The position numbers were made by a program, and so were the translations under genes. A DNA stretch of 30,772 nucleotides from a virus. Location of the stretch: positions 1 to 30,772 of the IMG/VR virus record IMGVR_UViG_3300046524_000364. One strand, written 5' to 3'. Positions 22,923-30,021 of this stretch are shown one piece after another (positions within the stretch are counted from its first letter, which is position 1; each line of letters begins with the position of its first letter). The notes under the pieces were generated by a model. The model made no database searches. It was not told the origin of the DNA and was given only the letters and a program-made list of their open reading frames with translations.

Positions 22923-23426
22923 TTATGCGATTATCGCCATGCGGGCACTGGTATGATCCGCCAGAGCCTTCAATCCTTCGAAATTAATCCCTGTGTCTAC
23001 ATAAGCATGAACTGCTACTGCCTGCTTGTGCAGATTTTCAAGCTGTACCAGACGCCCTCTGACACCGGCCACTACACGCCTAAAGGCTGTGTGTGCTGAA
23101 ACAACGTCTGATGGGGGAGTGCTTGTGGCGAGTGCTGACTCGAGACCCCTGACGGCATGGACGAGTTCAGATATGCGGGCGAAGTCCTGGCGCGAAGCAT
23201 CACCTCTTTTCAGGGTGGTGCGCACAGCTTCAGAAAAAATCACATCTAGCTCCTTCCATCCGATGGTCAGCTGGATGAGCGTCTCTCGAATTTTGACAAG
23301 CGAAGCGTAGTTGCAGGCAGTCTCAAATTGAGAGACGGGCTTAACGTGATTTGCAGCTTCCGCATAATTCCCGACTAACGCCATAGCGGAAAAAAGCATC
23401 TGCATAGAAATGTTGCGGTAATCCAC
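22923..23426 (-). CDS. Helical protein preceding the YafO-like toxin (possible novel antitoxin)
   Basis: A 167-residue protein in the position where YafN would be expected, ending eight bases before the toxin start. It is predominantly helical: MQMLFSAMALVGNYAEAANH (moderately hydrophobic), then long helices such as LVKIRETLIQLTIGWKELDV, DFARISELVHAVRGLE and VVAGVRGRLVQLENLHKQ. It shows no Phd/YefM, MazE or HTH pattern, so it is not YafN. The start is GTG 23426: AAGGAGG lies six bases upstream of it and inside the longer frame that begins at 23447, so the longer start is unlikely. It could be a new antitoxin type, a regulator or an unrelated co-transcribed gene. Confidence 0.6.
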   Translation of the reverse strand: MDYRNISMQMLFSAMALVGNYAEAANHVKPVSQFETACNYASLVKIRETLIQLTIGWKELDVIFSEAVRTTLKRGDASRQDFARISELVHAVRGLESALATSTPPSDVVSAHTAFRRVVAGVRGRLVQLENLHKQAVAVHAYVDTGINFEGLKALADHTSARMAIIA

Positions 23427-23687
23427 GATAGGCCTCCTTACGCTCACTATCCCTAATCGGCAAAAGTAGCCATTTCTTTAGGGTGACGGTTAGACGGCAG
23501 CGTCTGCCGAAAAAGTCACAGCGCGATGATACGTCAATCGAAAACAATTTCCGACTGGTAAAGAAGGGGGATTAGACGACTGGCAGCGTAAGAGAATGCT
23601 TACACGAAAAATCAGAGAAATAGGGTTTCTCGAACCGGCGCCAAGCCTTGGAATTGCTTGAGCAATGATGCCCTGCGTGCTTTGATG
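23427..23687. other. Non-coding gap of about 260 bases
   Basis: No frame here has a ribosome-binding site or family-like sequence. The stretch probably holds the promoter of the antitoxin-position gene. A T-loop-like fragment at 23621-23639 (minus strand) was considered as part of a tRNA but no acceptor or anticodon stem can be formed. Confidence 0.4.
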
Positions 23688-23906
23688 TCAGCCGCTCGCA
23701 CTATAGAAGTGATTCAGCGCTATCAGCTCAACCACAGCCACGATGGTGCAGAGCACAACGAAGCCAGGGCTGAAGACTCGTTTTCGACCTGATGAGCCCC
23801 AACAACTAGGACCCGCGTCTGAAATGAAAGGAAGCACCATGAGCAACGCCAGCCATGCCCAGACCCAAAACTTGCTCCAGAAGCGCTGCTCTCGCCATGC
23901 ATTCAT
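23688..23906 (-). CDS. Small two-helix membrane protein, 72 aa
   Basis: Two predicted transmembrane helices (residues about 8-28, FWVWAWLALLMVLPFIS; and about 48-68, GFVVLCTIVAVVELIALNHF) are joined by a short Ser/Gly/Arg loop with a Cys. The N-terminus is basic and Trp-rich (MNAWREQRFW). The start overlaps the 81-aa gene upstream by four bases, so it is translationally coupled. No family recognised; size and topology are like holins or small toxic membrane peptides, but nothing in the sequence proves that. Confidence 0.6.
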   Translation of the reverse strand: MNAWREQRFWSKFWVWAWLALLMVLPFISDAGPSCWGSSGRKRVFSPGFVVLCTIVAVVELIALNHFYSASG

Positions 23907-24148
23907 TTGCGCTGTTCCGCAGCCCGACTTATCCGGCCGTCCTTAACCTCTTCCTCATACGCAACCAGATTGTCCTCGGTTTCCTGAAACGAGAACGCGA
24001 TCTTCATCAGTTCGTTGGCACCTTCCTCATCGCCGGCGGCCTGCATTCGTTTGGCTACGCCGAACAGATCAACGCCTGCCCACTTTAGGGTAGCCGCAGC
24101 CTCTTTCAGGTCGCGGCGCAGCTGCTGGTTGGGCTTGGTGAGTGGCAT
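23903..24148 (-). CDS. Helical acidic protein, 81 aa
   Basis: A soluble helical protein (NQQLRRDLKEAAATLKWAGV, then DLFGVAKRMQAAGDEEGANEL and MKIAFSFQETEDNLVAYEEE). It lies between two membrane-protein genes: two bases after the 99-aa gene and overlapping the 72-aa gene by four bases. No motif or family recognised. Its context suggests it works with the membrane proteins, for instance as a partner or inhibitor. Confidence 0.6.
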   Translation of the reverse strand: MPLTKPNQQLRRDLKEAAATLKWAGVDLFGVAKRMQAAGDEEGANELMKIAFSFQETEDNLVAYEEEVKDGRISRAAEQRK

Positions 24149-24150
24149 GG

Positions 24151-24450
24151 TCAGGTATCTCGTTTAGCTCGTCCAGTCAAAATCCATTGCACAAAGCGTC
24201 CGGTGATCTTGTCATACAGAACTGACATGAAGAGTCCTATTATCACAAGGTAGGTACCGTAAAAGACCGCCGGGTACTGCCTGATGCGATATTTATTCCA
24301 GCTGATCACATCTAGCCATCGCTCAAAAAAACGGTCCGGACTCAGGTAGCGTCCGCCCATATCGTAAAGACCAGTCGATAGGATAATCAGGCCGACCAGC
24401 AATAGAACAATACCTATGCGCTTTGTGACGGTATTTGTGAAATCTTCCAC
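24151..24450 (-). CDS. Two-helix membrane protein, 99 aa
   Basis: Starts with GTG at 24450, preceded by AGGAGG five bases upstream. Predicted transmembrane helices are at residues about 12-31 (IGIVLLLVGLIILSTGLY) and 62-79 (VFYGTYLVIIGLFMSVLY), separated by a Tyr/Arg/Trp-rich loop of about 30 residues (DRFFERWLDVISWNKYRIRQ). The C-terminus is basic (TGRAKRDT). It heads a tight cluster of three small genes and lies 82 bases after the caspase-like gene, so the four may share a transcript. Function unknown. Confidence 0.65.
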   Translation of the reverse strand: MEDFTNTVTKRIGIVLLLVGLIILSTGLYDMGGRYLSPDRFFERWLDVISWNKYRIRQYPAVFYGTYLVIIGLFMSVLYDKITGRFVQWILTGRAKRDT

Positions 24451-24532
24451 GCTGGCCTCCTATCAGCTCACCTCGCCACGCGACTTTCAGTCTTCAAGCG
24501 GCCATTTTGCTGTCATTTAAAAGGAGCCAAGA

Positions 24533-25279
24533 TCACGCTCGGGGACCTGCGGTGAGAACGCCGTTCTTCCACAAACGAAAACTCGTACTGCCTGGCGTGC
24601 TTTCCCTTGCATGGCGGAAAGCGACATTCGTCGTTTCTCCCTCCAGCAGATGATATGCCAAAAAGGTTTGAGCGAACTGGGAAGCGACTGCTCCGTGGAC
24701 GCTGTGGAACGGGCCAATGAAGTGGCTGCTTATAGCCATCTCAGACAGGGCGCCGCCGATCACTTGGTAGCCTGTTTGGCAACAAAGAGAGATGAAAATC
24801 TTTCTTGGTGCCCCTCTAACTTTCAATGTTTCTTCAATTGCTTCAGGCGCCGCCCAGCCATCATTTGCAAATTTTATTCCTTGCTGGCTACCGTGCCCGA
24901 TCAATATTACATGTGAATAATTTCTTTGCTCTGCTTGCCAAATCGTCTTGAGTTCTTTTAGTGATCTTATCTTGTACGCCCTTACGTAATCGTCAGGGAC
25001 AAGAAGTCGGCAGTATTGAAGTACAGATTTTGCTAGAGGGTCTAAGAGAGTAGCCTCAGTCTCCAGGTCACCAATAGTTAGTATGAGTATTCCAATATTT
25101 TTATGGCACAGACTTGTTCCGATCCATTCGGATGTGGCACCGCCTCGCAAGTTCACTTTGATTCTCTTGTTGGCAACACCAGCTACTGTGGTCTCCCAAA
25201 ATACTGATGGTAGATCGTCTATGCCGATCCGAGAGCTCGGGACGAAAACCTTATCACCAACAGCGAAACGTCCTGCCAT
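24533..25279 (-). CDS. Caspase-fold (CHAT-like) cysteine protease
   Basis: A 248-residue protein with the His-Cys dyad arrangement of clan CD peptidases. The catalytic His is in the beta-strand/turn VILIGHGSQQGIKF (H129) and the Cys in IFISLCCQTGYQVIGGALSE (C167 by analogy with CHAT SACxTG; C166 is adjacent). Before these, IGILILTIGDLETEATLLDP fits the first beta-strand of the fold. The first 85 residues form a separate beta-rich part (AGRFAVGDKVFVPS, VFWETTVAGV) that may sense or bind a partner. Start ATG 25279 has AAGGAG five bases upstream; a longer frame to 25363 has no such signal. CHAT proteases often activate effectors in antiphage defence. The substrate here is unknown. Confidence 0.75.
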   Translation of the reverse strand: MAGRFAVGDKVFVPSSRIGIDDLPSVFWETTVAGVANKRIKVNLRGGATSEWIGTSLCHKNIGILILTIGDLETEATLLDPLAKSVLQYCRLLVPDDYVRAYKIRSLKELKTIWQAEQRNYSHVILIGHGSQQGIKFANDGWAAPEAIEETLKVRGAPRKIFISLCCQTGYQVIGGALSEMAISSHFIGPFHSVHGAVASQFAQTFLAYHLLEGETTNVAFRHARESTPGSTSFRLWKNGVLTAGPRA

Positions 25280-25628
25280 AACTGCTCCTTGGTTACCCGA
25301 ATGGCCTATCCTTTCGACTGGCCTGAGGATGGCATTATGCATTTCTGAGCGTCTAGCGCCCAAAGATTTACAGCTTTAGAGCCAGAGTCGCTTTCAGCTG
25401 AAGGCATCCATCGGCCCTAGACCATCGCTATCACTGTCCAGTCACTGTGCTCCATCTGTTTGGTAATCCACATCTGGTGCTCTCCGGCAGCAACATCATC
25501 GACGCGTAGGTGTGCAGGGGGGCGAAGGGAGGCCCTGCTACTCGATTGCATGATCACGTGTAGTGGTTACCTTGACATGGTGGTGCCGAGAGACCGACTG
25601 ATCGCGTCGATCTCTCGACGCCAGTGCA
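25280..25628. other. Non-coding gap upstream of the caspase-like gene (about 349 bases)
   Basis: No convincing gene on either strand. A possible minus-strand promoter for the protease gene is TTGGGC (complement of 25358-25363), an 18-base spacer and CATAAT (complement of 25334-25339). The remaining part, about 25380-25628, shows nothing I can name. Confidence 0.35.
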
Positions 25629-25892
25629 TCACTTATTCCAGTTGTCGATAATCCACTGAAGAATTTCTGTCCGCTTCTGAACGGTCCCAGGAAGCTTGGT
25701 TTTAATCAGGCGTTCCGCGTGGAGCGCCTGAGCTTTGGATGTGCAACTGCTGTTCAGAAAGCGCAGGACTTCATACCCCTCGTCACGGTCGACCTTATCC
25801 CGGTCCAGCTTGCCGATGTAATTGGGGTTATCGCCTTGGTCTGCCGACCAGGTGTATTTGTAGACCAAGTCACTCTTCGTGATTACAGACAT
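25629..25892 (-). CDS. Hypothetical 87-aa protein near attR
   Basis: Soluble protein reading SVITKSDLVYKYTWSADQGD, then NPNYIGKLDRDKVDRDEGYE and VLRFLNSSCTSKAQALHAERL, with an Arg/Lys-rich end. AAGGAAAGG just upstream supports ATG 25892; the frame upstream to 26045 is a Cys/Arg-rich shadow. It is the last prophage gene before the tRNA fragment. I do not recognise the family. Confidence 0.65.
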   Translation of the reverse strand: MSVITKSDLVYKYTWSADQGDNPNYIGKLDRDKVDRDEGYEVLRFLNSSCTSKAQALHAERLIKTKLPGTVQKRTEILQWIIDNWNK

Positions 25893-26121
25893 ATCCTTTC
25901 CTTGAAATGGCGGGCAGAGAATTCTGCGCCAAGCCGAGGTTCTTACGGATTCATCAGATTTTGCAATACCTCCTTGGTATGGAGTTGCGGCAACTCGCGC
26001 AAAACCTACGCTGCAAGCCACGGCTTTACGTTTGCATAAGCACAAAAAAGCAGTTGCTTTGCCCCTGCCTGAATGCCCTGTTATCCTTTTAAAACAGTTA
26101 CTTAGATGGATAAAGTCCCCA

Positions 26122-26168
26122 GCATGGGGTGCTAGGGGTCGAGTGTTCGAATCACTCCGTCCCGACCA
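26122..26168 (+). other. attR: 3' fragment of tRNA-Pro(GGG)
   Basis: The sequence runs from the anticodon loop (ATGGGGT at 26124-26130, anticodon GGG) through the variable loop, a perfect T-arm (GAGTG TTCGAAT CACTC, 26141-26157) and the 3' acceptor strand CGTCCCG with A and CCA (ending 26168). The 5' half is absent: the required CGGGACG acceptor strand is not in the 90 bases upstream. This is the usual relic of integration at a tRNA 3' end, with the complete gene restored at the other end of the prophage. The exact core limits need the left end. Confidence 0.85.
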
Positions 26169-26176
26169 TATAATTC

Positions 26177-26216
26177 AAAGGGTTGCGAGATTTTATCTCG
26201 CGACCCTTTTTTATTT
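26177..26216 (+). terminator. Native tRNA-Pro terminator at attR
   Basis: A 14-bp stem (AAAGGGTTGCGAGA at 26177-26190 paired with TCTCGCGACCCTTT at 26196-26209, one G-T pair) with a five-base loop and a run of T. Nine bases after the tRNA CCA end, it is the expected tRNA terminator and marks host DNA on this side. Confidence 0.88.
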
Positions 26217-26303
26217 TTGGTCGTTTTTACCCCTGCAAAACCACCGGCTCTGGGTGGAATCCTCACGGCTTCCGCGTGGGGGGACGCAGGCTTTGGCGCT
26301 CAG

Positions 26304-26738
26304 CCAAACTTCATAAGTTCGAATGTAGGTGATGTTGGTGACCCAAACCTTATGGGGTTCCACGATATCAAACGGGCGCCTCAGCAAATTGGGTGAGGCG
26401 ACCGCTGGCTTACCACCGTACTTGCCAGGGCGGGGTCGATAACCTATCTGAGAACGCAGACCTTCAAGACGCATCAGCCTCGCCACACGATGACGACCAC
26501 AATCCTCAACTACCTCGCGCGGATCGTCATGGATTTTGCGATAGCCATAAACGCCGCAGCTCTCCAGCCAGGAATGCTTGATCAAACCCAGTAATCGCTG
26601 ATCGTCTTTAGCGCGTGCAGATTGCGGCTCAGACAGCCAGGCGTAATAAACGCTGGGATGGACTTTCAGCGTCAGGCAAAGCCGTCGAATGGAATAGTCG
26701 TCCGCGCGCTGCTTGATAAAGGCGTACTTTAGCCGCAC
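26304..26738 (-). pseudogene. IS3-family transposase orfB, truncated
   Basis: Homology to IS3-family orfB runs from the start (RLKYAFIKQRADDYSIRRLC) through SCGVYGYRKIHDDPREVVED and RVARLMRLEGLRSQIGYRPR to VWVTNITYIRTYEVW, about 145 residues of some 280. The catalytic core is therefore lost. The first acidic residue of the DDE triad, normally D in the T-D-I-T-Y motif, is N here (residue 135). Past about 26304 the frame continues to 26211 but no longer looks like transposase. Confidence 0.85.
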
Positions 26739-26997
26739 TCCTTGGCAAAGTTCGCGGCGGCCTTTTTTAAGAGGTCTCGCTCTTCAGTAACGCGCTTGAG
26801 TTCTACGCAGTACAGCGTGTCGATCATCGTTTTGCTGTCGTTCTTCTAGATGTTTGCTGTAGCGCTTTATCGAGGAATAGAGGCTATGCGTCGACACACC
26901 AAGACGTGCTGCCACATCAGCGACAGGCAGCATCTTTTCGGTCACCTGAATTGACCGCTTGGATTTTGATTTCTTAGGGATAATGTGGGTTGCTCAT
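26729..26997 (-). pseudogene. IS3-family transposase orfA, frameshifted
   Basis: Begins MSNPHYP followed at once by a stop; a second frame carries VTEKMLPVADVAARLGVSTH, then SLYSSIKRYSKHLEER, the HTH and leucine-zipper-like parts of an orfA; a third gives ELKRVTEERDLLKKAAANFA and KECG. At least two frame changes are required, so it is not functional. A TAGGAGG ribosome-binding site upstream of the start is preserved. It overlaps orfB by a few bases, as in intact IS3-family elements, in which fusion occurs by frameshifting. Confidence 0.82.
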
Positions 26998-27137
26998 GGC
27001 ACCTCCTAATTGGCCTCAGTTTAAGGCAAAGAGATGTCTACGAAACTCGGCGCGATTCAAGCTTCACGAGCCGCTACAACACACGGCTTGTGAAACTCGA
27101 TCGGGATTTACGGTAAGAGTCCGAGCGCTTGCCTCAT

Positions 27138-27464
27138 TCAGATGAACGCCATATCCGCCTCGTCGTTGGGCAGCGCCTCCGCTCGATACGAGACGTCTAC
27201 ACGTGAGCTTGGCGGCACCTCAGTCAAGGTAACCTCGATTCCCACAGTCCGAAGTGCATGCACAATGACCTCTACAGTTGCGTCAAGGCTGGCAAGGCCA
27301 TCCCAAGAAACTCTTGATTCCCAAGCATCGCGTAGTGCTGCTGCCGGGTGCAGCGCAGCGTGCGCTTGTTGACTCACGAATTTCAGATAGTCGTCACGGG
27401 TGCGCAATGGCTCGGCGGGTACGTGCTCGCACAGAATATGGCCGGCCATCGCGCTCTGGGACAT
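27138..27464 (-). CDS. Hypothetical host protein, 108 aa
   Basis: From ATG 27464 the protein reads SQSAMAGHILCEHVPAEPLR, then TRDDYLKFVSQQAHAALHPA and AALRDAWESRVSWDGLASLD, ending in an acidic tail. The rest is alpha/beta with a strand VTLTEVPPSSRVDVSYRAE. No signal peptide. GAGG lies four bases before this ATG, a little close; GTG 27506 is the alternative start. I recognise no family. It is on the host side of attR and next to the HTH regulator, on the same strand but with a gap. Confidence 0.5.
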   Translation of the reverse strand: MSQSAMAGHILCEHVPAEPLRTRDDYLKFVSQQAHAALHPAAALRDAWESRVSWDGLASLDATVEVIVHALRTVGIEVTLTEVPPSSRVDVSYRAEALPNDEADMAFI

Positions 27465-27547
27465 GATGCCTCGACCGAATTCGGTCGTTTGAACCATGCA
27501 CTCCACATCGGACGGAACAGCTGTGTTGTGAAATGTTCTAATAATAT

Positions 27548-28357
27548 TCAGCTCAATTTAAATAACCCATCTACGACTACAGTTTCTGCTAGTCGCTTAC
27601 GAAGGTCGGCATCTATAGCCTCGTCGTCAGGGCGATAAAGACGTACACGCTTATATGCTTCAATGCGATTAATCTCTTTCCCTAAATAGTCCCACACTAC
27701 CCTGGAGCAAGCGGGGGTGCGCTGATCTCCAGATGAAACGCCTATTTTCAATCCGTTAAGTCGTGTGACGCGGCTTTTATAACTGGGTACGATTATTGTT
27801 TGAGTTATTTCATTTGAAGTAAGGGTTTCATAGTCTACGAGGAAGAAACGTCCCTTTAGGCTATATGCCACGCCTTGGTAGGAGTAACGATCACCGTCAT
27901 CACTTTTAATGCTAAAGTTCTGAAGTCTTTCATTGCGGGTATAAATATAGCTTTCGGCCTCTTCTCTAAGGTGAATCAATGAGCAGAGATAATGACCTGG
28001 CGACGACATCGAGTGATAATATTCGTGATAGTAGCCTACGTACTCTCCAATATCATCGGAAGATTGTTTTTGTAAGTGGTCAAATATTTTTTGCGCCACC
28101 GTTTTACTTTCTGACGATTTTCTAGAGTTGGTGCCAGCAATTATCTCGCTGAATTTTTCGGTAGGTAAGTTAATTTCAAATTCTTCCACGCCAAAAAAAT
28201 CACAAATTCGTTTAAAATTATACGGAGATGGTACGCTTTGCCCATTTAAGTATTTATTGAATTGTGCTCGATTGATGTCCAGGCGGCGGCAAACATCAGC
28301 AATTGACGCGTAGTGCTTGCACAACAACTGCAGGTTTACTGGTAAGGAGTCACTCAT
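27548..28357 (-). CDS. HTH (XRE/Cro-CI type) transcriptional regulator
   Basis: A 269-residue protein with an N-terminal helix-turn-helix (residues about 8-60: LQLLCKHYASIADVCRRLDIN, then RAQFNKYLNGQSVPSPYNFKR and ICDFFGVEEF). The rest is a mixed alpha/beta domain of about 190 residues with YSYQGVAYSLKGRFFLVDYE and a PACSRVVWDYLGKEI segment, possibly ligand-binding; I cannot name the domain. ATG 28357 is preceded by GGAG nine bases upstream. Longer frames to 28462 would run through the repeats at 28375-28413 and are less likely. It is divergent from the symporter gene, so it probably controls symporter and racemase. Confidence 0.8.
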   Translation of the reverse strand: MSDSLPVNLQLLCKHYASIADVCRRLDINRAQFNKYLNGQSVPSPYNFKRICDFFGVEEFEINLPTEKFSEIIAGTNSRKSSESKTVAQKIFDHLQKQSSDDIGEYVGYYHEYYHSMSSPGHYLCSLIHLREEAESYIYTRNERLQNFSIKSDDGDRYSYQGVAYSLKGRFFLVDYETLTSNEITQTIIVPSYKSRVTRLNGLKIGVSSGDQRTPACSRVVWDYLGKEINRIEAYKRVRLYRPDDEAIDADLRKRLAETVVVDGLFKLS

Positions 28358-28374
28358 GTTGCCGCTCTCCGAAG

Positions 28375-28413
28375 TGGCGCTATTTGGCGCTAGTGTCGCA
28401 TCATATAGCGCCA
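28375..28413. promoter_or_regulatory. Probable operator: three TGGCGCTA elements
   Basis: TGGCGCTA occurs at 28375-28382 and 28385-28392 as direct copies exactly ten bases apart, and as the inverse TAGCGCCA at 28406-28413. The first and third copies form a 9-bp inverted repeat (TGGCGCTAT and ATAGCGCCA). The elements lie in the 185-base gap between the divergent regulator and symporter genes. Confidence 0.6.
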
Positions 28414-28542
28414 TCTTCAAGCAGGCAGCGAAATTGAAGTTGTCACGCCGTTTGGTCAACATGTTAGTCGCAGGCCGGAAGCATAACGCGCTCCAGTTCC
28501 ACTTGGGTTCTCTACCAAAAAATAATTAGCGAGGACACTCCT

Positions 28543-30021
28543 ATGCTTGAATTAATCAACAATTTTCTATCAGGAACGTTACTCATATTGCTTGTCATTG
28601 GGCTTGGAGGTTATTTCACGATCCGCTCGAGGTTCGTCCAAGTTCGATACTTCTTGCATATGTTTGCCGTATTTAAACGTAGTCTCGGCAGCAGCGTTGG
28701 ACACCTCAGCTCATTTCAAGCGTTGATGCTAAGTCTTGCCGGTCGAGTCGGGGCGGGAAATATTGCTGGAGTGGGAGTGGCGATTACGCTCGGTGGCCCT
28801 GGCGCAGTTTTTTGGATGTGGGTGGCCGCATTCATCGGAATGTCCAGTAGCTTCTTTGAGTGTACGCTGGCTCAGCTTTATAAACGCTGTGATTCCGAAG
28901 GTATGTACCGCGGCGGGCCATCCTATTACATACAATATGGCTTGGGTAAACGATGGCTCGGTATGATTATGGCCGTTTTTATCCTGGTAACATTCAGTTT
29001 TGCTTTCAACGCGGTTCAATCTCATGCGGTTACGCACTCACTAAATAATGCTTTTGGTATAAGCGTTGACTATACCGGATTTGTTTTAGCTGTCTTGGTA
29101 GGAGTAGTGTTTGTTGGTGGTATCAAGCGAATTGCGCGGGTCGCTGATCTGCTAGTTCCTATAAAGACTTTGACCTATGTAGCTATCACTATATACGTGA
29201 TAGTTGTACAGTTTGATCATGTGCCTCTCATGTTGTTGACCATTGTCAAAAGCGCGTTCGGCTTGGATCAAACCTTCGCTGGAATGATTGGTGCCGCAAT
29301 AGTAATGGGTGTAAAGCGAGGTGTTTTTGCAAACGAAGCAGGTCTAGGTAGTGCGCCAAACGTCGCTGCTGTAGCTCAGGTGAAACATCCAGTTGCCCAG
29401 GGTGTTGTTCAAGCATTCAGCGTGTTCTTGGATACGTTCGTCATATGCACTTGCACTGCGTTGCTTATTCTCCTTTCGGGTATTTATGCTCCGGGATTTG
29501 AGGGGGATGGGCTGGTGCTCGCTCAAAACGCTCTCGCGGCTGTGGTAGGTGATTGGGGACGCATGTTTATCAGTGTTGCTCTAGCGCTATTCGTTTTTAC
29601 TTCAATACTTTATAACTACTACCTCGGTGAGAATAGCCTGCGCTATCTGCTGGGTGAGAATAAGAAGGCTGTAGCTGTATTTCGCGGACTTGTTCTTGTA
29701 CTGATTTTTTGGGGCGGAGTGGAAAATCTAAGTGCGGTATTCGCTTTTGCAGATATAACCATGACGCTGGCCGCTTTGGTCAATCTCACTGCAATGGTAT
29801 TACTGTTTAAAGTTTGTATGCGTGTGCTCAACGATTACGATAGCCAACGTTCGATGGGTATTGCCGTGCCGGTATTTGATTCAAGCAAATTTGATGATCT
29901 CGATCTGGATTTGAATGCTTGGCCCAACGATATGAGGTCGTCACTACCCGCAACTGCTGGGACTACTCAGGTGAAAGATACATCTCGCACTTTGGATATA
30001 GCAATGGATAAGGCTAAATGA
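28543..30021 (+). CDS. Alanine/glycine:cation symporter, AGCS family
   Basis: Sodium-coupled uptake of alanine or glycine through the inner membrane. The 492 residues have the AGCS pattern: GGYFTIRSRFVQVRYF, SSFQALMLSLAGRVGAGNIA with GVGVAITLGGPGAVFWMWVA (about residues 57-95), SSFFECTLAQLYK, YRGGPSYYIQYGLG, and FANEAGLGSAPNVAAVA (about 262-280). About ten hydrophobic segments can be counted. In the GNIAGV motif R replaces the usual T of G-T-V-G. The last 60 residues are acidic and cytoplasmic. GAGG precedes ATG by about eight bases. It overlaps the racemase by four bases, so the two form one operon under the divergent regulator. Confidence 0.93.
   Translation: MLELINNFLSGTLLILLVIGLGGYFTIRSRFVQVRYFLHMFAVFKRSLGSSVGHLSSFQALMLSLAGRVGAGNIAGVGVAITLGGPGAVFWMWVAAFIGMSSSFFECTLAQLYKRCDSEGMYRGGPSYYIQYGLGKRWLGMIMAVFILVTFSFAFNAVQSHAVTHSLNNAFGISVDYTGFVLAVLVGVVFVGGIKRIARVADLLVPIKTLTYVAITIYVIVVQFDHVPLMLLTIVKSAFGLDQTFAGMIGAAIVMGVKRGVFANEAGLGSAPNVAAVAQVKHPVAQGVVQAFSVFLDTFVICTCTALLILLSGIYAPGFEGDGLVLAQNALAAVVGDWGRMFISVALALFVFTSILYNYYLGENSLRYLLGENKKAVAVFRGLVLVLIFWGGVENLSAVFAFADITMTLAALVNLTAMVLLFKVCMRVLNDYDSQRSMGIAVPVFDSSKFDDLDLDLNAWPNDMRSSLPATAGTTQVKDTSRTLDIAMDKAK

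Larger units (their letters stand above)
1..26168. mobile_element. Right part of a prophage (myovirus, lambda-like head, Mu-like tail) ending at tRNA-Pro
   Basis: The order lysis, cos, terminase, portal, capsid, connector, sheath, tube, tape measure, baseplate, fibre, endolysin is the standard late block of a tailed phage and all of it is on the plus strand. It is followed by minus-strand excisionase-like and accessory genes. The right limit is set by a 3' fragment of a proline tRNA gene at about 26122-26168, the usual relic left at one end when a phage integrates into a tRNA 3' end. The left limit, integrase and repressor are outside the window. All structural reading frames look intact, so the late region may still be functional. 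Confidence 0.93.
26300..27020 (-). mobile_element. Decayed IS3-family insertion sequence
   Basis: Contains remnants of orfA and orfB of an IS3-family element, both damaged. The left end is cut within orfB at about 26304. Outer ends and target duplications cannot be fixed. It lies only about 90 bases from the tRNA terminator, on the host side. Confidence 0.8.

Noticed and set aside
23440-23600. LexA box upstream of the toxin pair (E. coli yafNO is SOS-controlled)
   Set aside because: No CTG-N10-CAG match in the expected place.
23621-23639. GGTTCGAGAAACC-like T-loop on the minus strand
   Set aside because: No acceptor or anticodon stem can be drawn around it.
25460-25651. Plus-strand frame in the gap before the 87-aa gene
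   Set aside because: No ribosome-binding site and Arg/Ser/Cys-rich shadow composition.
26080-26168. A complete tRNA gene ending at the CCA
   Set aside because: The 3' acceptor strand CGTCCCG needs CGGGACG upstream, and no such strand or D-arm is found in the preceding 90 bases; the anticodon stem also has a mismatch (CCAGC with GCTAG).
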